Source of the DNA: Leptospirales bacterium
Lineage (GTDB): Bacteria; Spirochaetota; Leptospiria; Leptospirales; Leptonemataceae
Assembly: GCA_019694685.1 (NCBI GenBank)
Contig: JAIBBM010000005.1
Coordinates: 62,001 to 126,000, forward strand
Direction of reading: 5' to 3'
DNA length: 64,000 nt
Under the pieces are notes generated by a model, which was not told the DNA's origin, did not search any database, and saw only the letters and a list, made by a program, of their open reading frames with translations. This document shows, in pieces, positions 42,144 to 49,888 of this stretch (within the stretch, counting starts at the first letter, position 1; each line of letters starts with the position of its first letter). Made by a program: the position numbers and the translations under genes.

Positions 42144-43328
42144 ATGCAGTTCCCCATAGATCGAGTTGTTCAATACAATTTTCCAACACGCATTCGCTCC
42201 GGTTTTGGTGCGCGCCATGAAATCGGCCCGTATCTGCTCGCGGAGGGCCAGAAACGCCCGCTCATCGTAACGGATGCAGAGCTTGCGAAGCTGCCGATCC
42301 CAGGGGATCTGGAAAAAGAACTCAATGGCGCGGGGTTGTCTGCGAAGATCTTCGCAGGCGTCCAGGGCAATCCGGTGGAGTCTCAGGTAACGGCAGGAGT
42401 CGCGGTCTTTCGCGCGCACAACGCAGACTCCATTGTAGCTTTAGGCGGCGGAGCTGCCATGGATGTTGCCAAAGCAATCACACTCATGGCGCATCACCCG
42501 GGCAAACTCTTTGACTATGAAGATGTTCCTGGAACAAAGCCAGTGGATCAGACGATTCCTTTCTTCGTCACGGTTCCAACCACCGCTGGCACAGGAACAG
42601 AAGTGGGTCGCAGTACTGTGATCTCTGATGACACAACGCATGCGAAGAAGATCATGTTTTCGCCGCGACTGCTCGCTCGTTGTGTTTTCGCGGATCCGGA
42701 ACTGACGCTCGGTCTGCCTGCTCGTGTAACAGCCGCTACAGGGATGGATGCGCTCACTCATCTGGTAGAAGCGTATCTTGCCAATGATTATCATCCAATC
42801 TGCGACGGCATCGCTCTGGAAGGAGTGAGGCTGGTGGCGCAAAGTCTGGTGCAGTGTACGGAATATGCGAAAGCAAAAGACCCAGGCTCGGATGATCACA
42901 GACGCGTACGCGGCATGATGCTAAACGCCGCTATGATGGGTGGAATCGCTTTTCAAAAGGGGCTCGGTGCCGTTCATTCAACGGCTCATCCTCTTTCCAC
43001 GGTCTTTGATTTTCATCACGGTCTTGCAAACGGAATCATGATTCCTTACGTTATGCGCTTTAACGCGGAGGCAGTGCCAGAGCGATTTGTCACTCTGGCC
43101 CAGGCAGCGGGAATCGCCAATCCAGGCCCCGACTCTTTCATTCACTGGCTTGAAAATCTAAAAGAGCAACTTGGCATTCCACGTACCATTTCTGAGGCCG
43201 GTGCGAAGAAAGAAGGTCTCGAAGATCTGGTGCGATTTGCAGTTCTCGATGTCTGTCATGCAATGAATCCGAGGCCTGTGAGCGAAGGCGACTTTAGAAA
43301 CATATACACGAAGGCATTTGGATCGTGA
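42144..43328 (+). CDS. Iron-containing (group III) alcohol dehydrogenase
   Basis: This 394-residue enzyme has the nucleotide motif G-G-G-A-A-M-D-V-A-K near residue 103, P-T-T-A-G-T-G-T-E-V, and the metal ligands Asp and His in G-M-D-A-L-T-H. The later ligands lie in G-A-V-H-S-T-A-H-P-L and D-F-H-H-G-L-A-N-G. It interconverts an alcohol and aldehyde with NAD(P), in the cytosol. Its stop overlaps the next GTG start (GTGA), so it is co-translated with the C26-type hydrolase. The substrate is unknown; the pairing suggests an amino-alcohol or aldehyde step in gamma-glutamyl amine breakdown. Confidence 0.93.
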   Translation: MQFPIDRVVQYNFPTRIRSGFGARHEIGPYLLAEGQKRPLIVTDAELAKLPIPGDLEKELNGAGLSAKIFAGVQGNPVESQVTAGVAVFRAHNADSIVALGGGAAMDVAKAITLMAHHPGKLFDYEDVPGTKPVDQTIPFFVTVPTTAGTGTEVGRSTVISDDTTHAKKIMFSPRLLARCVFADPELTLGLPARVTAATGMDALTHLVEAYLANDYHPICDGIALEGVRLVAQSLVQCTEYAKAKDPGSDDHRRVRGMMLNAAMMGGIAFQKGLGAVHSTAHPLSTVFDFHHGLANGIMIPYVMRFNAEAVPERFVTLAQAAGIANPGPDSFIHWLENLKEQLGIPRTISEAGAKKEGLEDLVRFAVLDVCHAMNPRPVSEGDFRNIYTKAFGS

Positions 43329-44071
43329 GTTTGCGCATTGGTGTTTCCGCCTGCTTTTTTCACGCAGACCCGAAGAGACCTATCTTTAAGGGCAAAACAC
43401 TTGTATATGCGGAAGCATCCATGTTGCAGTGGGTCATGTCAGGTGGCGCCATTCCCGTAATGATCCCTCCACCTTACGCTGGTTTTGCGATTAAAGATTT
43501 TCTCGCGGAAGTAGACGGAGTTCTTCTTCAGGGCGGATCGGATGTGAGCCCTACGAGTTACGGCGAAACTCCTCTCAAGCCGGAATGGAACGGGGACCGC
43601 GTACGCGATGATTATGAGAAAAGTATCATTGAAACGGCCATTGAGATGGATCGCCCTGTACTTGGCATTTGTCGCGGGCTACAGATCATGAATGTAGCTC
43701 TGGGTGGTTCGCTTTACCAGGATATTCGAGAGCAAAATTCGGCTTCTATTGTTCATCGCGACTGGGATATTTATGACGATTTGCTCCACAGAGTCAGGAT
43801 CGATCCGTCTTCCAGGCTTGGGGCCATGTATGGCGAAGGTGGGATGATCAATTCAATTCACCATCAGGGGATCAAGGATCTCTCTCCCCAATTGTCTGCG
43901 GAAGCGTGGTGCGTGGAAGACGGCATCATTGAAGCAGTGCGATTAAAGTCGAACAAAGCATATTGCCTCGGGATTCAATGGCATCCTGAGTTCATTCGCA
44001 AAGACCAGAATTTACTCGATCCGGCCCCCATTCTGAAGGAGTTTCTGACGGAAGTGAGCAATCGAAAATGA
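43325..44071 (+). CDS. Gamma-glutamyl hydrolase-like protein (PuuD/C26 family), second copy
   Basis: This 248-residue class I amidotransferase-like hydrolase has G-V-L-L-Q-G-G-S-D-V-S-P, the nucleophile Cys in G-I-C-R-G-L-Q near residue 120, and Q-W-H-P-E-F at the end. It is similar in layout to the protein at 30339 but clearly diverged. It starts with GTG 43325 inside the alcohol dehydrogenase stop and ends overlapping the HDOD gene ATG (ATGA). Together with the glutamine-synthetase-like ligase at 37678 it could complete a gamma-glutamylation cycle that frees an amino acid product. Confidence 0.87.
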   Translation: MSLRIGVSACFFHADPKRPIFKGKTLVYAEASMLQWVMSGGAIPVMIPPPYAGFAIKDFLAEVDGVLLQGGSDVSPTSYGETPLKPEWNGDRVRDDYEKSIIETAIEMDRPVLGICRGLQIMNVALGGSLYQDIREQNSASIVHRDWDIYDDLLHRVRIDPSSRLGAMYGEGGMINSIHHQGIKDLSPQLSAEAWCVEDGIIEAVRLKSNKAYCLGIQWHPEFIRKDQNLLDPAPILKEFLTEVSNRK

Positions 44072-45534
44072 TCGATCTGGCCCGGGATTTCGCGCGGCTT
44101 ACTGAAAAACTCAAGAACTCAAAAGAAATCAGTATACCTTTGCAGTCTCTGGAAAGTGAAGAGGAAATCTTTGCAAACGGTCTGGTCACCAAAGCTCTTG
44201 CATACATTGGTCAGATTCGTCTGGAGGGTACGCTTCATCTGGCAGTGGCAGAACTACTGAGCAACGCCGAAAAAGCACTTCTGAAAAGAACATTCGCAGA
44301 ATTCTTCGCGAACACTGCGGACTACGACAATCCTGATTTCCTGAAATCCTTTCATCGCAAGCTGCGCGAAGATTTGCGTTCTCTGCGTGCCATTCTTAAA
44401 AAATCTAAACCTTCCATTGAAGTGAACATGAAGATCCAGGCGTCCGGTCTGTCTTTGAGCATTCTCACGGGTTCTATGCCTTCCCTGCAGGAAGATGAGT
44501 TCATTCATCGTGCCATGGAGGCTGGTCTGCGTGCGAAGTCTCTGGCAGATCTAGAAGCGTTGCCGGATACGATCGAAGCGGAAGGGCGCGGACTTGCCAT
44601 ATCTGTTTTCTCTCTTAAATCTGCCGGAATCCCCGGGATCGTCTACGCGCTGCAAGGCGATCGAGCCTGTTTTTCGATTTCCGTCCCCGCACACAGGCCA
44701 GATGAGAATTTTCTTTCGCGCATCGGCTCAGATTTGATTGGCGAAATCCAATCTCTCCCTGCATTCCCTGATACTACGCGAAAACTCCTTGAGATGTGCA
44801 ACTCGCCTGACACGGACTTGAAAAGCATTGCCCTGGAAATTGGAAGAGACGCGGCGATTGCCGGCGAACTCATCCGCGTGGCCAATTCAGGTGGATTCGC
44901 AGGAGGGCGTGTAGCGGACATTGCGGAGGCAGCAAAGATTCTGGGCATGTCCAACATTACGGGCTTACTCATGCGCTCTGCCGCCTACGCCATTCTGGAT
45001 GAACGCTACGGAGTCACAGAAGAGCTGCTTGCACATCCGGTTCGTGTGGCGGTGTATTCGCGCACACTCGCTCGCAAGTACAAACTGAGTGCGATCGCAG
45101 ACCAGGCGTACGTGGCCGGTCTCCTGCACGACATTGGGAAGATTGTGTTGGTCCATCATATGAAGCAGACCGGAAGCCTCTCCTCCGTAGAGAAAACCTC
45201 CAGGTTCAGAGATCGGCGAAGCCAGGTGAACCTGGAGGAAATCGCCTGCGGTGCGGATCACGCCTTGATCGGAAAGCTCCTGGGTGAAAAATGGAATTTC
45301 CCGGATGAATTATGCATGGCCATTGGAATGCATCACAGTCCACTCGGGGCGCCAAAAGAAACGCGTAAGCTTGCATTCGTGGTGTACATGGCCAACGCTC
45401 TGGCTGATTATGAAGAGGGACAGACAGAGTTTTATTCTGTGGAACCTGAAGTGCTCGCGTTTTTCAATATCGCAACAGTTCAGGCCTTCCAGATGCTTGC
45501 CGGTTCACTGAATTCAGAGTACAGCAGCACGTGA
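44068..45534 (+). CDS. HDOD-domain protein with unique N-terminal domain
   Basis: This 488-residue protein has residues 1-220 without known motif (charged, mixed helix and strand), then an HDOD domain (about 225-440). This carries L-P-A-F-P-D-T-T-R-K-L at the start, an intact H-D in L-L-H-D-I-G-K-I near residue 352, and C-G-A-D-H-A-L-I-G. It is longer than the HDOD protein at 25697 and may take a signal through its front domain. The ATG overlaps the hydrolase stop, an unusual partnership of a regulator with a catabolic operon. Confidence 0.82.
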   Translation: MIDLARDFARLTEKLKNSKEISIPLQSLESEEEIFANGLVTKALAYIGQIRLEGTLHLAVAELLSNAEKALLKRTFAEFFANTADYDNPDFLKSFHRKLREDLRSLRAILKKSKPSIEVNMKIQASGLSLSILTGSMPSLQEDEFIHRAMEAGLRAKSLADLEALPDTIEAEGRGLAISVFSLKSAGIPGIVYALQGDRACFSISVPAHRPDENFLSRIGSDLIGEIQSLPAFPDTTRKLLEMCNSPDTDLKSIALEIGRDAAIAGELIRVANSGGFAGGRVADIAEAAKILGMSNITGLLMRSAAYAILDERYGVTEELLAHPVRVAVYSRTLARKYKLSAIADQAYVAGLLHDIGKIVLVHHMKQTGSLSSVEKTSRFRDRRSQVNLEEIACGADHALIGKLLGEKWNFPDELCMAIGMHHSPLGAPKETRKLAFVVYMANALADYEEGQTEFYSVEPEVLAFFNIATVQAFQMLAGSLNSEYSST

Positions 45535-45576
45535 CCTCCGTGGGCGGCACGTGACCGGGCGCAACGTAATATTTCA

Positions 45577-46926
45577 CTAGCCGGCGTGTCGTGTAACAGG
45601 GCGAAGGTGGATTCTCTTCAGCGCGTGGATCATCATGAACAACAGAAATCCAGGCTCAGGCTTCAGAAACTGAACGAGCGCACCCGTCGGCAGTTGTCGA
45701 TTCACATTGTTCACCCACCGAACGGCGCACCGGACCCGAAGGGATGGTTTGTTGTTTCTTGAAATAGATAAATGAAGTCTGTCTCCCTGGGAAAGATCGT
45801 CCACCCCGGATAGAAAAGCTCCACCCGGCAGAATATCGAATATCATCGTATCCTGGGAAGTTCCTCGTTCGTGCTCGATATGCACCAGAGTACCGGAAGG
45901 CACTCGAAGCATTGTTTCTCGAAAATAGAGGTAGTTGATCTTGTCGCGAAGCAACAGTACAGCCGCCGCAAAGGCAGGGAGTACAACTGTTAAAGCAATC
46001 TGCGCGTGAGCATCAATTCCAGAACCAGAGAGCCACGATGGAAAGCGAAAACGGATTATAAAGAAAGCGGCTGCGATCAGAAAAAACAAAATGCCCAGAG
46101 CAGTGGGCGTGATTTCCCAGCGGTTGCGAAAGATTTCCACTGCTTCCCTGTCTTCGTCCTGATAGTCGCTCAACCATTTTTCATATTCTTGCTGCCTGCC
46201 AATGATTTCCATGTCATCTGCATCCAGTCCAAGCGCCCCCAGAATGTTTTTTCCAAAAATCTGCATGCCACGAGCTGCCATGTATTCTGTTACGATAAAT
46301 CCAGTGACCAGAATGGGAACGAGCATGTAGTTCCAGACATCTCCGCGAAACAACGCGTAGTCGAAAAAACCATGCAGCAAAAACGGAATCAGGAGGGCAA
46401 AGACTGCGAGCTCGAATCGTCTGAGCCCGTACCAGTTTAGTCTGCGCCAGACTTTCCTGTTTTCGCGACAGAGGCTTCTGTAAGAAAGAAAATATGCCAT
46501 GATCCCACCGCAAAACACATGAAGTGGAACAGAGCTAATGCATCGCAGCAATATCACATAACCGCTCGTAGTCGCGCTGTAGTGAAGATTTTCGGAAAAC
46601 GCAAATCCAAGGGCTACGAGAATACCGTCGAAGATTCCTTCGGTGACTGTAAATCCTTCCGAACTCTTTCGGATACGCAGATAGAGAACAGTGAACCGGA
46701 TTGCCTCTTCTACCAGGGCTGCGTGAAAAAAAGATCGAACCGCCGGGCTTGCGGTCTCGGGAAGAAGGGCCTGGATAACAATGGCGGCAATGCTCGAAAG
46801 CATTCCAAGAAAGAACGCTTTCGATTGCCAGAGAATAGATCTTTGAAATACGAAGTTACGGAAGTAGAGCGCGAAAAATAAACCAACCGGAATGGTGGAT
46901 AGTATGATTCGCGCTGCGTATTCCAC
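45577..46926 (-). CDS. PrsW-type intramembrane protease fused to a PilZ-like domain
   Basis: This 449-residue protein has residues 1-215 matching PrsW glutamic/metalloproteases of the CPBP-related group: the paired Glu in V-E-E-A-I-R (73-74), F-A-F-S-E-N near 110, P-L-H-V-F-C-G-G near 136 and L-L-H-G-F-F-D-Y near 184. A cytosolic segment and two more spans (about 270-330) follow. Residues 345-440 look like a PilZ domain with F-D-I-L-P-G-G-A-F-L, the D-x-S-x-x-G counterpart, but the R-x-x-x-R c-di-GMP motif is not obvious. PrsW cleaves anti-sigma factors. The fusion would couple site-1-type proteolysis to a second messenger, although ligand binding is doubtful. Confidence 0.8.
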   Translation of the reverse strand: MEYAARIILSTIPVGLFFALYFRNFVFQRSILWQSKAFFLGMLSSIAAIVIQALLPETASPAVRSFFHAALVEEAIRFTVLYLRIRKSSEGFTVTEGIFDGILVALGFAFSENLHYSATTSGYVILLRCISSVPLHVFCGGIMAYFLSYRSLCRENRKVWRRLNWYGLRRFELAVFALLIPFLLHGFFDYALFRGDVWNYMLVPILVTGFIVTEYMAARGMQIFGKNILGALGLDADDMEIIGRQQEYEKWLSDYQDEDREAVEIFRNRWEITPTALGILFFLIAAAFFIIRFRFPSWLSGSGIDAHAQIALTVVLPAFAAAVLLLRDKINYLYFRETMLRVPSGTLVHIEHERGTSQDTMIFDILPGGAFLSGVDDLSQGDRLHLSISRNNKPSLRVRCAVRWVNNVNRQLPTGALVQFLKPEPGFLLFMMIHALKRIHLRPVTRHAG

Positions 46927-46959
46927 TGGAAAAGAGCGCTCTCGCGCTCATCTCAAAAT

Positions 46960-48339
46960 TCAGGCCGCTCGCCGTCTCTGAATCATTGCGAGAGCAAGGC
47001 CAATCACTGCAATGGCAGCAATGAGTCCGAGAATCATCCAGCTTGCCGGAGACTTCAAGTAAGCAAACAGGCTGCTCGCGTTGAATACGTGAGAGCTGAC
47101 TGCACTCGAATACCAGTCCTTATTTGTCGTTCCAGAAGACAGATACCAGGGTCGGAATCCTGGATAACCGTTCTCGATGTTGTCTGATTCAAGAGGCCAC
47201 TTCCATGCTTCTGGAATCTGGAGCGCCCACGGGAATCCGTTTGTGTCCATGTATTGATCTTTGCCGTTCGCATCAAAATACATGCGAGGGAAATGAACGT
47301 CGAGGCCCGTGTTGTTCACGTGAATGTAGAGATCAAACGGAGCGCTGCCCAGAGTACTTTGCGAAACGGGAGTATCAAACGTGATTTCGATGTCTGCACG
47401 CTTGCCAGGAGTGAATGTCTGCCCCGAAGAAGTGTTGGACTGAGTGATTGTGTTGTTCGAATTTCCGAGAATCGCAAGCCCACTACCATTCGAGTAATGA
47501 TTGGTTGTGGTGGACTCAAGTGCACCTGCTGCGCTGTACTGTTTTACAGTATAGTTCAGTGCGCCTGCCGCTGCAGGTAGAGTGAGTTTCAATTGATGGG
47601 TGTAACCTGCACCGCGAGCAATGTGCGTATAACTACCGCGAAGGCGAACCACCTTCCCTGCCGCATTCAGGTCTTCTTCATTGGAAACCTTTACAACGTA
47701 GTCGTTGAAATCTGCATCACCCGGTGAAGGGTAGAGGTCTTCGTATGCAATGATAGACTGGCCGCTTCCAGGAATAGTTACCTTCGTGGCGCGAGTTGGA
47801 TCGGATGGATAGGCATCATTTGCATCTGTAATTCCGTCTCCGTCCTGGTCTCCGCCGGATGAAATGGTAACATCCCCTGGATAATCCACGTCTCGATCGC
47901 AGGTGACGAGATTGGTTGTATTCACGGGCTGCGTGACTACATTGCCGCCTGCATCTACGACGAGTGTAACTTCTGTTACAGTGTTATCCACCGTGAACGT
48001 TCCGCTCGCCTGGCCGGTTTCATTTGTGACTGCCTGAAAAATAACTGTGTTGGCCGCGGAAGGATCCTGCACCTGCACTACAGCGCCTTGCACCGGTCCG
48101 TTCGAATCGGCCACAGTCACGCTGACCGGAACTGTGGTTGTTGTCTGAAATGAAAATCCAGTTGTTCCGGTCTGGTCATTGTTCGTTGTAGTGACTGAAT
48201 CACCTGCAGAGGATGTCGTTTCCGCAGTCTGCGCGGTTTGATTGCCGAGCAGAGCCATCCACCACATGGCCGCTTTCTTTTTCCCGCCACCGCAATTCGC
48301 AGCAGCCAGGACGATCATAAGACTTGCTAAGTATTTCAC
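46960..48339 (-). CDS. LruC-domain lipoprotein with C-terminal membrane segment
   Basis: This 459-residue protein has a lipoprotein signal ending L-A-A-A-N-C. A Ser/Thr-rich stretch and a carboxypeptidase-like beta domain (about 65-145) are followed by a calcium-binding thrombospondin-type run (D-Q-D-G-D-G-I-T-D near 167). An LruC/DUF4842-like domain (about 190-400) has I-A-Y-E-D-L-Y-P-S-P-G-D-A-D-F-N-D-Y. The extreme C-terminus is a hydrophobic span (about 432-452) ending Q-R-R-R-A-A, which LruC of Leptospira is not known to have. Aggregated, it is likely a surface or periplasmic protein. Upstream there is a good promoter and AAAGGGG Shine-Dalgarno. Confidence 0.82.
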   Translation of the reverse strand: MKYLASLMIVLAAANCGGGKKKAAMWWMALLGNQTAQTAETTSSAGDSVTTTNNDQTGTTGFSFQTTTTVPVSVTVADSNGPVQGAVVQVQDPSAANTVIFQAVTNETGQASGTFTVDNTVTEVTLVVDAGGNVVTQPVNTTNLVTCDRDVDYPGDVTISSGGDQDGDGITDANDAYPSDPTRATKVTIPGSGQSIIAYEDLYPSPGDADFNDYVVKVSNEEDLNAAGKVVRLRGSYTHIARGAGYTHQLKLTLPAAAGALNYTVKQYSAAGALESTTTNHYSNGSGLAILGNSNNTITQSNTSSGQTFTPGKRADIEITFDTPVSQSTLGSAPFDLYIHVNNTGLDVHFPRMYFDANGKDQYMDTNGFPWALQIPEAWKWPLESDNIENGYPGFRPWYLSSGTTNKDWYSSAVSSHVFNASSLFAYLKSPASWMILGLIAAIAVIGLALAMIQRRRAA

Positions 48340-48360
48340 ATCTTGCCCCTTTGCATGAAC

Positions 48361-48389
48361 AACATAAAACAGGTAATGTACAACATCAA
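48361..48389 (-). promoter_or_regulatory. Promoter of the LruC-type lipoprotein gene
   Basis: On the minus strand TTGATG (complement of 48384-48389) and TATGTT (complement of 48361-48366) are separated by exactly 17 bases. Each matches four of six consensus positions. The start codon lies 21 bases beyond the -10, with a purine-rich Shine-Dalgarno between. This makes the gene independent of alr upstream. Confidence 0.6.
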
Positions 48390-48400
48390 TAATTTTTGAC

Positions 48401-48421
48401 TGATCCGTTCGTGATCCGTTC
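48401..48421. repeat. 11-base-period direct repeat upstream of LruC promoter
   Basis: TGATCCGTTC occurs at 48401-48410 and again at 48412-48421, i.e. one helical turn apart. It sits 11 bases upstream of the -35, where an activator would bind on one face of DNA. No regulator is identified. Confidence 0.45.
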
Positions 48422-48470
48422 CAGGCAGAAAGGACTAGACTGCGTCGAAGTCGATTTCAGGAAAAATGTC

Positions 48471-49610
48471 TCAGTCCACAAGGATGCGTGGGATTCCCGG
48501 TTCAATCTTAGTGGTTACTTCATAGTTGATAGTTCCCATCCAATCCGCCAGATCATCTGCAGTTACAGATTCTTTCTCGTCTGTGCCAATGAGAGTCGCC
48601 ACACTGCCGACTTTTGCATCTGCAATGTGCGTTATGTCTACCATGATCATGTTCATGCACACTCTGCCGATCACGGGAGCTCTTTTCCCGGAAATCAAAA
48701 CGTGAGCCTTGTTCGAAAGTCGCCTATCGTATCCTTCAAAGTACCCTACAGGTAGAACTGCAATATTTGAATCCTGAACTGGTCTGTATGTGCATCCGTA
48801 ACCCACTGCCGTTCCAGCGGTAATTGCGTTTATGTGAACGATCCTTGTTTTCCATTGAAGAGCGGGTTCCAGCTTAAACGAACTATCCAGGGTTCCCTGG
48901 GCAGTGAGAGCGGACGCAGAGATGCGCGTTTCTCGCGAAGGCCACATTCCGTAGAGGGAAATCCCGACTCGCACAAGATCTCGTCTGGATTCAGGCAAGA
49001 GAAGAGCGGCGCCACTGGCTGCCGTATGAAACGCAAGCTTTCGATTTCCTGCGGCAGACACCGCAAATGCGGACGCTTCATCGAATCGATTTAACTGTTC
49101 CTGCGCGTACGTCTGGTCTGTTACATCCTCGACGTTTGCAAAATGAGTCATCAATCCGCACCAGTTCAATTCAGGATGCGCGGACAGGTAAGAGAAGATC
49201 TTCTGAAGAGAAACGCCGTGGTGCCCCAGGCGAGACATGCCAGTGTCTACTTTCAAATGAAAAGGATGTCCAGGAAGGTGATCCTCTAGTTCGCGAATGG
49301 CGTCTATCGTTGAAAGAACCAGAACAGGTTTGCTCGCGTAGCTCGCAATTTCTTTGTAATCCGCCTTGTCGTTTGCGCCCATGACGAGAACGGGCGTTGA
49401 GTCATCCACCTTCCGAACGCGTATGGCTTCTTCTATTGAATTCACTCCAATCCAGTCTGCTTGGCCCCGGACAGCCCGTGTGCAGAGCTCCAGATCGTGA
49501 CCATATGCATTGGACTTCAAGACGGCCATGACTCCCGTCGATGTAGCGCGGCGAAAATGGATTAGATTTGATTTTAGCGCAGATGCGCGTATTTCTACGT
49601 ACGTATGCAT
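48471..49610 (-). CDS. alr: Alanine racemase
   Basis: Alr makes D-alanine for peptidoglycan from L-alanine with pyridoxal phosphate. The 379-residue protein has the PLP Lys in V-L-K-S-N-A-Y-G-H near residue 32, H-L-K-V-D-T-G-M-S-R-L-G, and the catalytic Tyr in A-V-G-Y-G-C-T-Y. R-V-C-M-N-M-I-M-V-D follows with the substrate Met/Cys region. Length is standard. It is divergent from the small basic protein gene (start 49682) and followed on the same strand by the LruC gene after its own promoter. Confidence 0.96.
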   Translation of the reverse strand: MHTYVEIRASALKSNLIHFRRATSTGVMAVLKSNAYGHDLELCTRAVRGQADWIGVNSIEEAIRVRKVDDSTPVLVMGANDKADYKEIASYASKPVLVLSTIDAIRELEDHLPGHPFHLKVDTGMSRLGHHGVSLQKIFSYLSAHPELNWCGLMTHFANVEDVTDQTYAQEQLNRFDEASAFAVSAAGNRKLAFHTAASGAALLLPESRRDLVRVGISLYGMWPSRETRISASALTAQGTLDSSFKLEPALQWKTRIVHINAITAGTAVGYGCTYRPVQDSNIAVLPVGYFEGYDRRLSNKAHVLISGKRAPVIGRVCMNMIMVDITHIADAKVGSVATLIGTDEKESVTADDLADWMGTINYEVTTKIEPGIPRILVD

Positions 49611-49681
49611 GAATTTAAATGCTTGTTCGCCTGGGTGCCCAATGGAATCTAGCCAGAAATTCCGCTCGTCGGCTAAATAAA

Positions 49682-49822
49682 ATGAAAAAGCTCAAAACTA
49701 CCCGGTCCGTTCGGATCAAAGTCGCTGAAAAGCGTACAAAGCGCGCCCTCCATAGCAAAGCTAAGAGAACCCACCGGATGAGCACCGGATTCAAGGAAAT
49801 CGAAGAAAAATCAGAATCCTGA
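49682..49822 (+). CDS. Very small basic protein, unknown
   Basis: This frame codes for 46 residues, nearly half Lys, Arg and His (M-K-K-L-K-T-T-R-S-V, K-R-T-K-R-A-L-H-S-K-A-K-R), with an acidic tail E-E-K-S-E-S. Composition suggests RNA or ribosome binding, as in small bacterial ribosome-associated proteins, but no family is recognised. A longer in-frame start at 49619 would overlap the alr promoter region. No strong Shine-Dalgarno is present before ATG 49682, so the gene is plausible rather than certain. Confidence 0.5.
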   Translation: MKKLKTTRSVRIKVAEKRTKRALHSKAKRTHRMSTGFKEIEEKSES

Positions 49823-49888
49823 TCGTTGGTCGTGAATTTTCGGCCGATGCAATGAAAAGGACGCGTTCCTTCGTCTCATAGGTGGCTC

